Assembly (NCBI GenBank): GCA_025937785.1
Contig: JAICQQ010000064.1
Span: forward strand, 1-37,279
Source: Polyangiaceae bacterium
GTDB lineage: Bacteria > Myxococcota_A > Polyangia > Polyangiales > Polyangiaceae
Length of the DNA stretch: 37,279 bases
Reading direction: 5' to 3'
The notes beneath the pieces were generated by a model. The model did no database searches. It saw nothing but the letters and a program-made list of their open reading frames with translations, and was not told the DNA's origin. The translations under genes were made by a program, and so were the position numbers. Below are positions 1 to 7,200 of the stretch, one piece after another (positions within the stretch are counted from its first letter, which is position 1; every line of letters starts with the position of its first letter).

Positions 1-764
1 GACCGGGCTGCCTGCCTCGAGCCGCGCGGCGCAGGCGTTCGGTCCCTGAAACACCCGCCCTGCCACTGCGGCCGTCAGTGAGGCGAAAGCGCCGGCGGTC
101 CTTCGCTGGCCTGCCAGGAGCGCCGGCAGCAGCGGCATCGGGAGGCAGGCGTACAGCGCTTCGAACGACCGGTGCGAAGACGGTGCGCTCGGAGCGCTCG
201 ATGCGCTCGAATGCTTCTCGGACGATCCAAAGCGTACGATGAGTCGAAGGACGCATCATCCGATCAGTGTTGGTGCGTAGACATGCCCGGCGCCTCGGAC
301 GCTCGTTCGAAGCGCCACGTAGCGCCGCACACACCCAAAGCTCACATGCGGACCGCGTACGTTACCGACGCGATCAGCATGCGGCATCGAACTGGCCAGA
401 GATCCGGATTCAGGGTCGCCGTTCGCGCTTCGGTAAGTCGAGGTGCGCTAGTCGATCGCGCGCTCGAGTGGCAAACGTTCAGCGTCCCGGACGGGAGCGA
501 TCGCCGTAGCCCAACGCAGGCCGCCAGCGGTCGCGCGTGCGCTGTCGGCTGCATTCATGTGCCGCCGTGTGGCATGGACGACTGATTAGCTCCATGGACA
601 TTCCATTAAACATGACAGAATATGTCCTATCAGAATCCGTTTACGGCTGGATGGAGCTGTGCGCTTCCATGCGCAAATTTTTGATGGGAATTGCCTTTGG
701 CAGATCCACTGAGTGGAATATATTCGGCCCACTTCCAAGGCTGGACCACTCGTCGAGACACTGA
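1..764. other. Region without a convincing gene; possible partial gene at the left edge
   Basis: Several frames are open here, but none has a recognisable product or a convincing start. On the minus strand one frame is open from base 1 back past base 240; an ATG at 138-136 in it would give a hydrophobic N-terminus (starts MPLLPALLAGQ) continuing off the left edge. It could be the beginning of a gene read leftwards, but nothing confirms this. The last 170 bases, from about 590, are clearly richer in A+T than the rest and contain the best promoter match of the window. A 6-bp inverted repeat, GGACAT (596-601) and ATGTCC (622-627), lies at the start of that AT-rich part and could be an operator. 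Confidence 0.4.
697..724 (+). promoter_or_regulatory. Candidate sigma-70 promoter for the MerR-like gene
   Basis: TTGGCA at 697-702 and TATATT at 719-724 each match the housekeeping consensus at five of six positions and are separated by 16 bases. The start of transcription would fall near 731, about 34 bases before the ATG at 765. The surrounding sequence is AT-rich in an otherwise very GC-rich window, which supports a real promoter. No experiment is implied; this is a motif match. Confidence 0.5.
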
Positions 765-1304
765 ATGGATGACCTCTCTCAAACCCGCGTGAAGGAGCTC
801 GACGATGCGGTTCTCGGGCGCATCGAGCGCGAGCATGCCCGCGGGTTGACCTCGGTCGAGATCCTCGACGTGTTTGCTTCATACGGTGTGCGCCTCAGCG
901 AAGCAACATTGCGCAAGTACGTGCAGCTCGGGCTCCTGCCGCGCAGCGTCCGGATCGGGAAGAAGGGCAAGCATCAAGGTTCACAAGGGGTCTACCCCGT
1001 TTCGGTGGTTCGTCAGATCCTACAGATCAAGCGCATGATGGCGGACAGCTACACCATCGAGCAGATCCAGAAAGAGTTTCTGTTCATGCGCAGCGACTTG
1101 GAACAGCTAGAACGAACCCTCGGCAGCATTTTCAAGAAGCTCGACACGGTTCAAAAGACGCAAAAGAAAGACCTGACGGCGCAAGCTATGACGCGTGAGG
1201 TCGGCAGTGCGCGTGCGCTGAGCAAAGAGCTGCTGCAGCGGCTGCACGCCATAGAGAACAGAATCACATCGAAGGCACAGGTGGAGCGAGTCGTCGCGTC
1301 GTAG
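765..1304 (+). CDS. MerR-like helix-turn-helix protein
   Basis: A 179-residue probable DNA-binding regulator in the cytoplasm. Residues about 28-80 look like a MerR-type winged helix: a first helix ending in SEATLRKYVQLGLLPRS, then a basic wing (RIGKKGKHQGSQGVYP) and the helix around VVRQILQIKRMM. The remaining residues, about 105-175, are charged and helical and probably form a dimerising coiled coil. No effector domain or cysteine cluster is seen, so what it senses is unknown. The ATG at 765 directly follows a candidate sigma-70 promoter. The next gene on the same strand, 206 bases on, is a sigma region-4-like protein; the two may be a regulatory pair. The fold assignment is fairly safe, the target is not known. 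Confidence 0.75.
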   Translation: MDDLSQTRVKELDDAVLGRIEREHARGLTSVEILDVFASYGVRLSEATLRKYVQLGLLPRSVRIGKKGKHQGSQGVYPVSVVRQILQIKRMMADSYTIEQIQKEFLFMRSDLEQLERTLGSIFKKLDTVQKTQKKDLTAQAMTREVGSARALSKELLQRLHAIENRITSKAQVERVVAS

Positions 1305-1510
1305 GCGCGCGTTTCTTGGCCACCGTCGACGGCGCCCCCACGAAAGACCCAAGGCGCCCACCACCCACGCATCACAAACATGCTCGCAGCGTGCGCCCGC
1401 CCAAGCCGGCAGCGTTGCGGAACACGAGGATTGGGACCACAGCGGGCGGCGAAGTTCGTCCCCAGAGTCGGTAGTCGTTCGTGCAGAGCAAGCAAATGGA
1501 GGCAAGAACA

Positions 1511-2179
1511 ATGGACATCTCAGGGACGAACGCGGAAGCGAGCGTAACGCAGGATCAAGAGAACCAGGAGCTCGACGCGGAAACCATCACGCGCGAGCAA
1601 CGCCGGTCGCGGCGCAAGCGCGACGTCCGCGCGCGCACCATCAGCGTGAAGCGTATGACCAAGCGCGAGTTGGAGATCGGTCGCCTCCTGTACCCGGAAA
1701 CGGACTATGCGAAGCCACGCACGCGCGAAGAGTGCGTCGAAGGGCCGCGCCCCTGTCCGTTCGTGTCGTGCAAGCACCACCTGTACATCGACGTGTCACC
1801 GAGGACTGGCGCCATCAAACTGAACTTTCCCGATCTGGAAGTATGGGACATGGGTGAATCGTGCGCCCTGGACGTCGCGGATCGCGGAGGAACGACCTTG
1901 GAGGACGTAGGAGCAATCATGAACCTGACCCGAGAACGGATTCGACAAGTGGAAGTGAAGGCGCTCGCGAAGCTCGAGGCGCTCAAGGACATGATGGCGC
2001 TGCGCGACTACGTGGACGAAGGGCCCGTCGGCAAGCGCCGCCTCCCGCGCCTGTCGAAGGCAGATCTCGATGGTGACCAGTTCCGCGATGCCGGGAAAAG
2101 CAGCGACGCTGACGACGACATGGACGACGACGAGGTCGAAGTCGATCGCCCGATCGACCTCGACCTGCTCGACGCGTAG
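1511..2179 (+). CDS. Sigma region-4-like DNA-binding protein with four cysteines
   Basis: A 222-residue protein whose residues about 128-160 ([20 protein letters not shown]) match sigma-70 region 4.2, the helix-turn-helix that reads the -35 element. There is no region 2, so it is not a full sigma factor; it could be an accessory subunit or a transcription regulator. Before the helix lie four cysteines at residues 75, 82, 87 and 118 in a [15 protein letters not shown] context, a plausible zinc or iron-sulphur site. The N-terminus is rich in Arg/Lys (30-52) and the last 30 residues are almost all Asp and Glu. I chose the ATG at 1511 because GGAGG at 1498-1502 sits 8 bases before it; longer starts at 1481 (GTG) or 1496 would overlap that site. 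It ends 16 bases from the convergent dipeptidase gene. The short CTAGC/GCTAG stem at 2181-2199 between the two stops might assist termination. Confidence 0.75.
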   Translation: MDISGTNAEASVTQDQENQELDAETITREQRRSRRKRDVRARTISVKRMTKRELEIGRLLYPETDYAKPRTREECVEGPRPCPFVSCKHHLYIDVSPRTGAIKLNFPDLEVWDMGESCALDVADRGGTTLEDVGAIMNLTRERIRQVEVKALAKLEALKDMMALRDYVDEGPVGKRRLPRLSKADLDGDQFRDAGKSSDADDDMDDDEVEVDRPIDLDLLDA

Positions 2180-2195
2180 CCTAGCTGAGGGGGGG

Positions 2196-3266
2196 CTAGC
2201 CGCGGAGATCGCGCCAGGCGCGCAGGAAGTTGTCGCCCATCACCTTCTTGACGTGGTCGGGGGGCCAACCGCGCGCGAGCATGATCTCGACGAGCAGCGG
2301 TAGCTCGAGGCACGTCCGTAGATCGCGTGGCGGGCAAATAGCCCCGTCGAAGTCGCTGCCGAACGCTACGTGGTCGGGTCCAGCGACCCGCATCGCGTGC
2401 TCCATGTGGCGGACTACGGACTCGGCGGTGCCATTGAATAGCGGGTCGCCGAGGAACTCGGAGTGGAGCATGATGCCCACGACGCCGCCCGTGGCGGCGA
2501 CGGCGCGCAGTTGCTCGTCGTCGAGGTTGCGCCAGTGGTCGTGCACGCCGGAAACGCAGGTGTGCGTCACGAGCAAGGGCTGGCTCTTGTCGTGGACGGC
2601 GACCGCGTCCCAGAAGCCTTGCTTGCTGATGTGGGCGAGGTCGACGAAGATGCGCTCGGCGTTCAGACGCTCGACGTACTGTTTGCCGAAAGCGCTCAGG
2701 CCGGTGTCGCGGCCCAAGCGTCCGGGTGAACTCGTCGCGCCGATGCTGGACGACGATAGGTGCACCAGCGTGATGCGCAAGATGATTTGAGACGGAACCT
2801 TGCTCACGCTGTCCAGGCTTCGATCGAGGGCGTTGCCGCCCTGGATTCCGAGGCTTGCCCCATGCTTGCCAGCGGCACGAGCAGCGGAGAAGTCGCTGGC
2901 GGTTCGGCAGATCTGGATGTCCCCAGCGGACTCCAAGATCCGCGAGAGCTCGGCCAGGTTCTCGTGGAAGGTTTCTTCGCGAGCCCGCGCGTCCTTGAAC
3001 GGGTTGGTCGTGATCACCCAGGTCGCCCCCGTGATCGACGCCTCTAGAACCCGCGGTATGTCGGCTTGACTGTAGCAGAGCCCCCCGAAGAGCCCAGGTT
3101 CGTGCCGCTTCGACAGGTCGTAGCCGAAGACACGGTGCCAGATGAACGAGTCTATGTGGAGGTCGATGATCTCGCTTTCGAGATACAGATCGAGCGCGCC
3201 GCCGCTCACTCCGAGCGAGGCGGCGTGCCGTCTCAAACTGCTGGCTTGTCGCGGCGTCGGCTGCAC
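2196..3266 (-). CDS. Membrane dipeptidase family (M19) peptidase
   Basis: A 356-residue zinc-dependent dipeptidase of the renal dipeptidase family, which cleaves dipeptides and in some members beta-lactams or D-amino-acid dipeptides. Seen in the sequence: the metal-binding HxD (DLHIDSF, His37 and Asp39), the central VDLAHIS segment, the VTHTC strand and the FGSDFDG motif near residue 300. Length fits the family. There is no obvious signal peptide, so it may be cytoplasmic, unlike the anchored animal enzyme. The start at 3266 is GTG and no ATG occurs near the N-terminus, so the exact start is uncertain. It stands alone between the convergent sigma-like gene and the ParA/RHH pair. The family is certain; the substrate is not known. 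Confidence 0.88.
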   Translation of the reverse strand: MQPTPRQASSLRRHAASLGVSGGALDLYLESEIIDLHIDSFIWHRVFGYDLSKRHEPGLFGGLCYSQADIPRVLEASITGATWVITTNPFKDARAREETFHENLAELSRILESAGDIQICRTASDFSAARAAGKHGASLGIQGGNALDRSLDSVSKVPSQIILRITLVHLSSSSIGATSSPGRLGRDTGLSAFGKQYVERLNAERIFVDLAHISKQGFWDAVAVHDKSQPLLVTHTCVSGVHDHWRNLDDEQLRAVAATGGVVGIMLHSEFLGDPLFNGTAESVVRHMEHAMRVAGPDHVAFGSDFDGAICPPRDLRTCLELPLLVEIMLARGWPPDHVKKVMGDNFLRAWRDLRG

Positions 3267-3345
3267 GTGCGGACGATAGCTGGCTTCGGCGTCCGGCGAC
3301 AGTGGCAGCGGGCGCCGTCCCTCGCCGACTGCAGAAAGACTCGGC

Positions 3346-3654
3346 TCAGAGTCCTTTGGGAACGTTCTCGAGATCGACTTCGCCGAGCGCGTAGCGGATC
3401 AAGGCGCTGCGGTTGGCTTTGGTCAGCCCACGCGACTTGAGCGTGTCGACCATCGTGTCGAGGCGCTTCAGGTCGTCGGTGTACATCGAGATGCAAATGA
3501 CCTTGTAGTGGGTTGGCTTCTCGTTCGAGGCCTTGGGTTCCGGCCTCGGTTGACGGGGACCCGCTTCATAGAAAGTCGAAGACAAAACTCCCTCCACTTC
3601 ATCGCGGTCCAGAACTTTGGCCGCTGCTTGTCGAAATCCGTCGCGATCGCTCAT
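3346..3654 (-). CDS. Small ribbon-helix-helix-type protein, ParA partner
   Basis: A 102-residue basic protein. Its C-terminal half (about 50-95) has the strand-helix-helix pattern of ribbon-helix-helix DNA-binding proteins: a strand around YKVICISMYTDDL, a helix around LKRLDTMVDTLKSRG, and a second helix TKANRSALIRYAL. The N-terminal half is polar and probably disordered. Its ATG overlaps the stop codon of the upstream parA-like gene in the sequence ATGA, so translation is coupled and the two proteins are probably made in fixed ratio. In plasmids, small RHH proteins act as the centromere-binding partner of ParA ATPases; by analogy this could be the DNA-binding adaptor here. That role is inference. 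No ParB is present in the window. Confidence 0.7.
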   Translation of the reverse strand: MSDRDGFRQAAAKVLDRDEVEGVLSSTFYEAGPRQPRPEPKASNEKPTHYKVICISMYTDDLKRLDTMVDTLKSRGLTKANRSALIRYALGEVDLENVPKGL

Positions 3655-4949
3655 GCTACTTCTCCACCGGCTCTCAGCTCGACCTTACGGGTCGAGCTCG
3701 TGTCGTTGATGAGTTTGTGAACCACCGCCATGTAGTCGAGCATGGCGGGGGAATCGGGTGCATATTCGAACAGGGTCTTCCCCAGAGATGGAGCTTCCTT
3801 GACCTTCGCCGCGTGCCGAACGGGGTCCAGGCAACGCGAACCGAAATGCTCCTGCAAGGTCTCGTGGGCTTCACGGCAGACGCGCGCCCGGCCGTCGTAG
3901 AGCGTCGGCAGCACGCCCCAGAGCTGGACCGGGTGTCGCAGGAATTGGTTCACATGTCGCAGCGTTCGAAGCACCTGGCGCACCCCGACCAGCGACAAGT
4001 AATCGCAAGCCACCGGGCACAGAACCTCGTCGCTCATCACCAGCGCGTTCTGGTTCAACAGGTTCAAGCTGGGTGAGCAGTCGACGATGATGAAGTCGTA
4101 GGCAGACCGCGCCGCGCTGAGCCGCTCGGTAAGCACGCGGTCACGATTCTTTCGTCCAGAGAGGTAGAGCTCGGCTGCGGCGAGCGTCTCGTTCGCCGTG
4201 AGCACGTCGAGTCTCGGCCGTGCCTCGACGATCGCCTCTTTGTATTCGAGGCCCATCACGATCACGTGATACAAGGAACGCTCGGACTTCAGGTGGAGCG
4301 AGGTGGCGACGTTGCCCTGACTGTCGGTGTCCACCAACAGGACGCGCTGACCAGCGTCAGCCAAGCCGGCGCTGATGCTGACAGCCGTCGTGGTCTTTGC
4401 GGTACCACCCTTGTGGTTGAAGACGGCGATTACCCGGGCGCCGGGCGCCGCCTCGCCGCGCTCACTCCCATCACGCCTCGCCGCGAGGCGGCTACGGCAG
4501 GCCAGCGGCTCGCCAGAAGGCTGATGTAAAACCTGCGCTTCTGCATCTAATTCGCTATTATCATTATCAGTTTCCGTTATCAGCGCGGACGCTGCAGTGG
4601 CTTCTGCGACTGCCGTGTGGCGCGGGTCCATGAACTCGCCCAGGCGGATCGCGCGGGCTGCTCCGAGGACTCGCTTGCGGCAGGTCTCACTGCACGCGTA
4701 GTTGCGCTTCCCGCCGGTGAACACGATCTGGAGCGCCAAGGTGACCTGGAACTCGCGGGCGCACGCGGCGCAACCGACGAGTCCGCTGTCACGTTGATGG
4801 TGACTGGCCTCGAGGCAGCGCTGTGAGCAGAAGTAGAGTACTTGCTCGCTCTCGTGGCCGGCCTCGTCGCGGCTGCTCGAAATCTCTTGCTGATAGCGGA
4901 AGTGGGGTTCGAACGGGGTACTGCAAATGCTGCAAATGACCTGGGACAT
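3651..4949 (-). CDS. ParA-family ATPase with two N-terminal four-cysteine motifs
   Basis: A 432-residue protein. The C-terminal part, about 171-425, is a ParA/MinD-type ATPase with the deviant Walker A motif HKGGTAKTTT (Lys180 and Lys185), the LLVDTDSQGN segment (Walker A') and IIVDCSPSLN (Walker B). Such ATPases position DNA or protein complexes by cycling on the nucleoid or membrane. The unusual part is the N-terminus: two successive zinc-finger-like motifs, Cys6/Cys9/Cys41/Cys45 and Cys60/Cys63/Cys86/Cys90, both of the form CxxC then CxxxC. A linker rich in Asp, Glu and Ser (110-170) joins the halves. The gene is preceded by a purine-rich GGCGGAGAG just before its ATG and overlaps the RHH gene by 4 bases. 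The ATPase call is firm; the cargo is unknown. Confidence 0.85.
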   Translation of the reverse strand: MSQVICSICSTPFEPHFRYQQEISSSRDEAGHESEQVLYFCSQRCLEASHHQRDSGLVGCAACAREFQVTLALQIVFTGGKRNYACSETCRKRVLGAARAIRLGEFMDPRHTAVAEATAASALITETDNDNSELDAEAQVLHQPSGEPLACRSRLAARRDGSERGEAAPGARVIAVFNHKGGTAKTTTAVSISAGLADAGQRVLLVDTDSQGNVATSLHLKSERSLYHVIVMGLEYKEAIVEARPRLDVLTANETLAAAELYLSGRKNRDRVLTERLSAARSAYDFIIVDCSPSLNLLNQNALVMSDEVLCPVACDYLSLVGVRQVLRTLRHVNQFLRHPVQLWGVLPTLYDGRARVCREAHETLQEHFGSRCLDPVRHAAKVKEAPSLGKTLFEYAPDSPAMLDYMAVVHKLINDTSSTRKVELRAGGEVA

Positions 4950-5062
4950 CGCTCTCCGCCTGTAGGGAGGTGTTTATCGAAGCGCGAATCGTGAATCTCA
5001 TGTCCCTCGCTCCATGGCCAAATTTTGCGCCGCAGCCGGTCACCCACCTCCCGCCAAATGAG

Positions 5063-5151
5063 ATGTGAAACATGCAACATGCAATGGGAATTAGGAATGA
5101 TGCTCAGCGAGAGGCTCATTCCCAGTTTGCATTTCCATTGCATGTTCCACA
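5063..5151. repeat. Palindromic REP/MITE-like element, complete copy
   Basis: An imperfect inverted repeat of about 89 bases. The left arm begins ATGTGAAACATGCAA and ends GGAATGA (5094-5100). The right arm, read on the other strand, begins ATGTGGAACATGCAA and also ends GGAATGA. The loop is about 16 bases. Within the arms AACATGCAATGG (5076-5087) pairs exactly with CCATTGCATGTT (5134-5145). It contains no gene. Shape and size fit a REP or small MITE; no transposase is near, and I do not recognise the family. A half copy follows at 5354, and decayed relatives appear near the right edge of the window. Confidence 0.65.
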
Positions 5152-5229
5152 TTCGCGGCCGGTCCACTGTCGCTGACGGTCGGCAGCAGCATCGCGGCTG
5201 CAGCGCATTCGAGCGCGCAGGACAGCGTC

Positions 5230-5313
5230 AGGGCGCCTGGCTGGTGAGCCAGCGGCTGATGGCGGCGTCGTAGTGGGCGGTGTGCATGAACGCCTTGGCC
5301 GCCAGCCGACGCC
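5230..5313 (-). pseudogene. Duplicated 3'-terminal fragment of purH
   Basis: Read on the minus strand, this matches the final residues of the IMP cyclohydrolase domain encoded at 5488-6072, from RRLAAKAF to SQAP and the TGA stop. It has no start and no upstream part of the gene, so it cannot be functional. It belongs to the 251-base direct duplication. The changes against the parent are scattered, which suggests the duplication is not very recent, or that the copy came from a slightly different purH. Confidence 0.75.
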
Positions 5314-5353
5314 AGAGTGTCCGGTGACCTCTCCGGGTCTACCCCTCGATCAA

Positions 5354-5573
5354 ATGTGAAACATGCAACATGCAATGGGAATTAGGGATGATGCTCAGCG
5401 AGAGGCTCATTCCCATGGCCGGTCCACTGTCGCTGACGGTCGGCAGCAGCATCGCGGCTGCAGCGCATTCGAGCGCGCAGGACAGCGTCAGGGCGCCTGG
5501 CTAGCGAGCCAGCGGCTGATGGCGGCGTCGTACTGGGCAGTGTGCGTGAACGCCTTGGCCGCCAGCCGACGCC
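5354..5573. repeat. Direct duplication, copy 2 (half palindrome plus true purH tail)
   Basis: This is the second copy of the unit at 5063-5313. It begins with the left arm and loop of the palindromic element (5354 to about 5415), but the right arm is missing: sequence passes directly from TCATTCCCA to the shared TGGCCGGTCC-type spacer. The spacer is identical to copy 1. The unit ends inside the genuine 3' end of purH, where the two copies diverge after GCCGACGCC. Confidence 0.8.
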
Positions 5574-6072
5574 GCAGCAGAGCCGGCACCTCACGGTTCT
5601 GCTTCAACTCGTCGATGACCCACCCGTAGTCCGACGGATCGCACACCACGCTGACCCGCGCGTGATTCTTGGCTGCGGCTCGCACCATGCATGGGCCGCC
5701 GATATCGATGTTCTCGATCAGGTCTTCGAAGCTGGCATCCGGCCGAGCCAGCGTTTTTTCGAACGGGTACAAGTTGACGACGACCAAGTCGATGAAGCTC
5801 GCGCCGACGCGCGCCAGGTCGCCTTCATCTTGACCCTCTCGGGCCAGGATGCCCCCGTGCACGCGCGGATGCAGCGTCTTGACCCTGCCATCCATCACCT
5901 CGGGCGAGGCGGTGTACTCTTCGATGCCGCGCACCGCGATCCCCGCGGCGCTGAGGGCACGCTGGGTGCCGCCCGTCGAGAGTATCGGCACTCCGAGCTC
6001 GTTCAGGGCCTGGGCGAACTCGATGAGTCCAGCCTTGTCGGAAACGGAAAGCAGTGCGAGGCGTACGGGCAT
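5488..6072 (-). CDS. purH: IMP cyclohydrolase domain protein (PurH N-terminal domain only)
   Basis: A 194-residue protein matching only the N-terminal MGS-like domain of PurH, which closes FAICAR to IMP in the last step of purine synthesis. Seen: LLSVSDKAG at the N-terminus, LSTGGTQ (32-37), the MDGRVKTLHPRVHGGIL core (about 60-77), VVNLYPFEKT and IENIDIGGP. Usual bacterial PurH is about 520 residues with a C-terminal AICAR formyltransferase domain; here the frame stops right at the domain boundary. Split cyclohydrolase and transformylase genes are known in some bacteria, so it may be functional with a partner elsewhere. The duplicated 3' end downstream suggests rearrangement at exactly this point. 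It starts 15 bases after the pseudouridine synthase stop and is the last gene of the argB operon. Confidence 0.85.
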   Translation of the reverse strand: MPVRLALLSVSDKAGLIEFAQALNELGVPILSTGGTQRALSAAGIAVRGIEEYTASPEVMDGRVKTLHPRVHGGILAREGQDEGDLARVGASFIDLVVVNLYPFEKTLARPDASFEDLIENIDIGGPCMVRAAAKNHARVSVVCDPSDYGWVIDELKQNREVPALLRRRLAAKAFTHTAQYDAAISRWLASQAP

Positions 6073-6087
6073 GGCGGTGCGGCCCGC

Positions 6088-7200
6088 TTAACGTCCCCCA
6101 GAGGCGCCGTCAACCGGAACGCGCAGGTCCGCCTCGAGGGCGCCGGGCGCGGGAAGGGCGTGCCAGAATTCGGAAAGATCGCGCGGGAGTGGGGAGACCA
6201 GATCGAGAACCTCGCCGGTCAGCGCGTGGTTCAGCCGGTAGCGGTGCGCGTGCAGGGCATGGCGGGGCAGCTCGAGCAGCGCCTTGTCGGCGTCCGTGAG
6301 CTCGAGGTCCGCGGCGCGCGCCAGGAGCCGCTCGTCCGGGCCATAGAGCTTGTCGCCCACCACGGGGCATCCGATGCTGGCCAGGTGCACGCGGATTTGG
6401 TGCTGGCGACCCGTATGGAGCTCGCACGCGATCAGAGCATAGCCCGGGCGTCGCTCCAGTACCGTCACTTCGGTGCGCGCGACCAGCCCGGTGCCCCGAG
6501 CCGCGACGCGCATCTTGACCCGCAACGGATTGTCCTCGTCCGGTTCGAGCGGTGCGTCGATCATGCCGTTCGGCGGCTCGCCCCAGGTGATGGCCAGGTA
6601 AGTCTTCCGCATGCCCCCTGCCGGCTCTCGGGTGCCTTTGCCTCGGGCCACCTCGATCGAGCGATTCTCGAGCAGGCGCTTGAACTCGCGGTCCGCCAGC
6701 GGTGAGCGTGCCACCAGCAAAGCGCCGCTAGTTTCGCGGTCGAGCCGGTGCACCAGACTCAAGAACTCGTGGGGCCGTTGCGCCTCCAGGCGCTTGATGA
6801 CCGTGTGTTTGTGATGACGAGCTGTCGGATGAACCGTCATCAGCGGTGGCTTGTCCACCACGAGCAGGTGTGCGTCTTCGTAAAGCAAGCTCAAATCTCG
6901 AGGAGCCTCTTGCTCTTCGAACGGAGGCCGCCACAGGCACACGCGATCCTCACCCCGCATCCGATCGCTCGGCCTGAGGCGTTTACCCTCCAGCGAGTAG
7001 GCACTGGCGAGCACTATCGCGCGCGCGCGGGTGCGACTCGTGTTGCGTAGCTGCGACTGGATGAAGACGTCGCAGCGCATCCCGGCTGATTCGGGCGGCA
7101 CCCGGAAAACCCGCAGGATGGCCGCCGCATCGACACCGCTGGGGCGCGGCGGATCGAGCCGGGCGAGCTCGTCCCTGGCCTTGTCTTGTTCGAGGCTCAC
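6088..7200 (-). CDS. RluD-like RNA pseudouridine synthase
   Basis: A 370-residue enzyme that converts uridine to pseudouridine in RNA, of the RluA/RluD family. The signature HRLDRETSG is at 151-159 with the catalytic Asp154; downstream are CELHTGRQHQIRVHLA and GCPVVGDKLYG, both typical. An N-terminal part of about 100 residues resembles the S4 RNA-binding region (RTRARAIVLASAYSLEGKRL). The start is GTG at 7200: GTGA overlaps the argB stop by 4 bases, and the much longer open frame upstream merely runs through argB out of frame. The RNA target (23S rRNA or tRNA) cannot be told from sequence alone. The downstream neighbour is purH. Confidence 0.88.
   Translation of the reverse strand: MSLEQDKARDELARLDPPRPSGVDAAAILRVFRVPPESAGMRCDVFIQSQLRNTSRTRARAIVLASAYSLEGKRLRPSDRMRGEDRVCLWRPPFEEQEAPRDLSLLYEDAHLLVVDKPPLMTVHPTARHHKHTVIKRLEAQRPHEFLSLVHRLDRETSGALLVARSPLADREFKRLLENRSIEVARGKGTREPAGGMRKTYLAITWGEPPNGMIDAPLEPDEDNPLRVKMRVAARGTGLVARTEVTVLERRPGYALIACELHTGRQHQIRVHLASIGCPVVGDKLYGPDERLLARAADLELTDADKALLELPRHALHAHRYRLNHALTGEVLDLVSPLPRDLSEFWHALPAPGALEADLRVPVDGASGGR

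Larger units (their letters stand above)
5063..5313. repeat. Direct duplication, copy 1 (repeat element plus purH tail)
   Basis: This 251-base stretch is repeated at 5354-5573. It contains, left to right, the palindromic element, about 85 bases of non-coding sequence that are identical to copy 2, and then a copy of the last ~28 codons of purH on the minus strand, including the stop codon. The duplicated purH tail has at least five base differences from the real one and reads KAFMHTAHYDAAISRWL against KAFTHTAQYDAAISRWL. It differs from copy 2 mainly by about 31 extra bases at 5125-5156, which are the right arm of the palindrome. Confidence 0.8.

Noticed and set aside
172..585. Open reading frame of 137 codons on the plus strand
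   Set aside because: Composition is Arg/Ser/Cys-rich without any known motif, several overlapping frames are equally open, and there is no ribosome-binding site.
684..692. ATGGGAATT match to the palindromic repeat arm
   Set aside because: Only nine bases and without the flanking arm sequence; may be chance.
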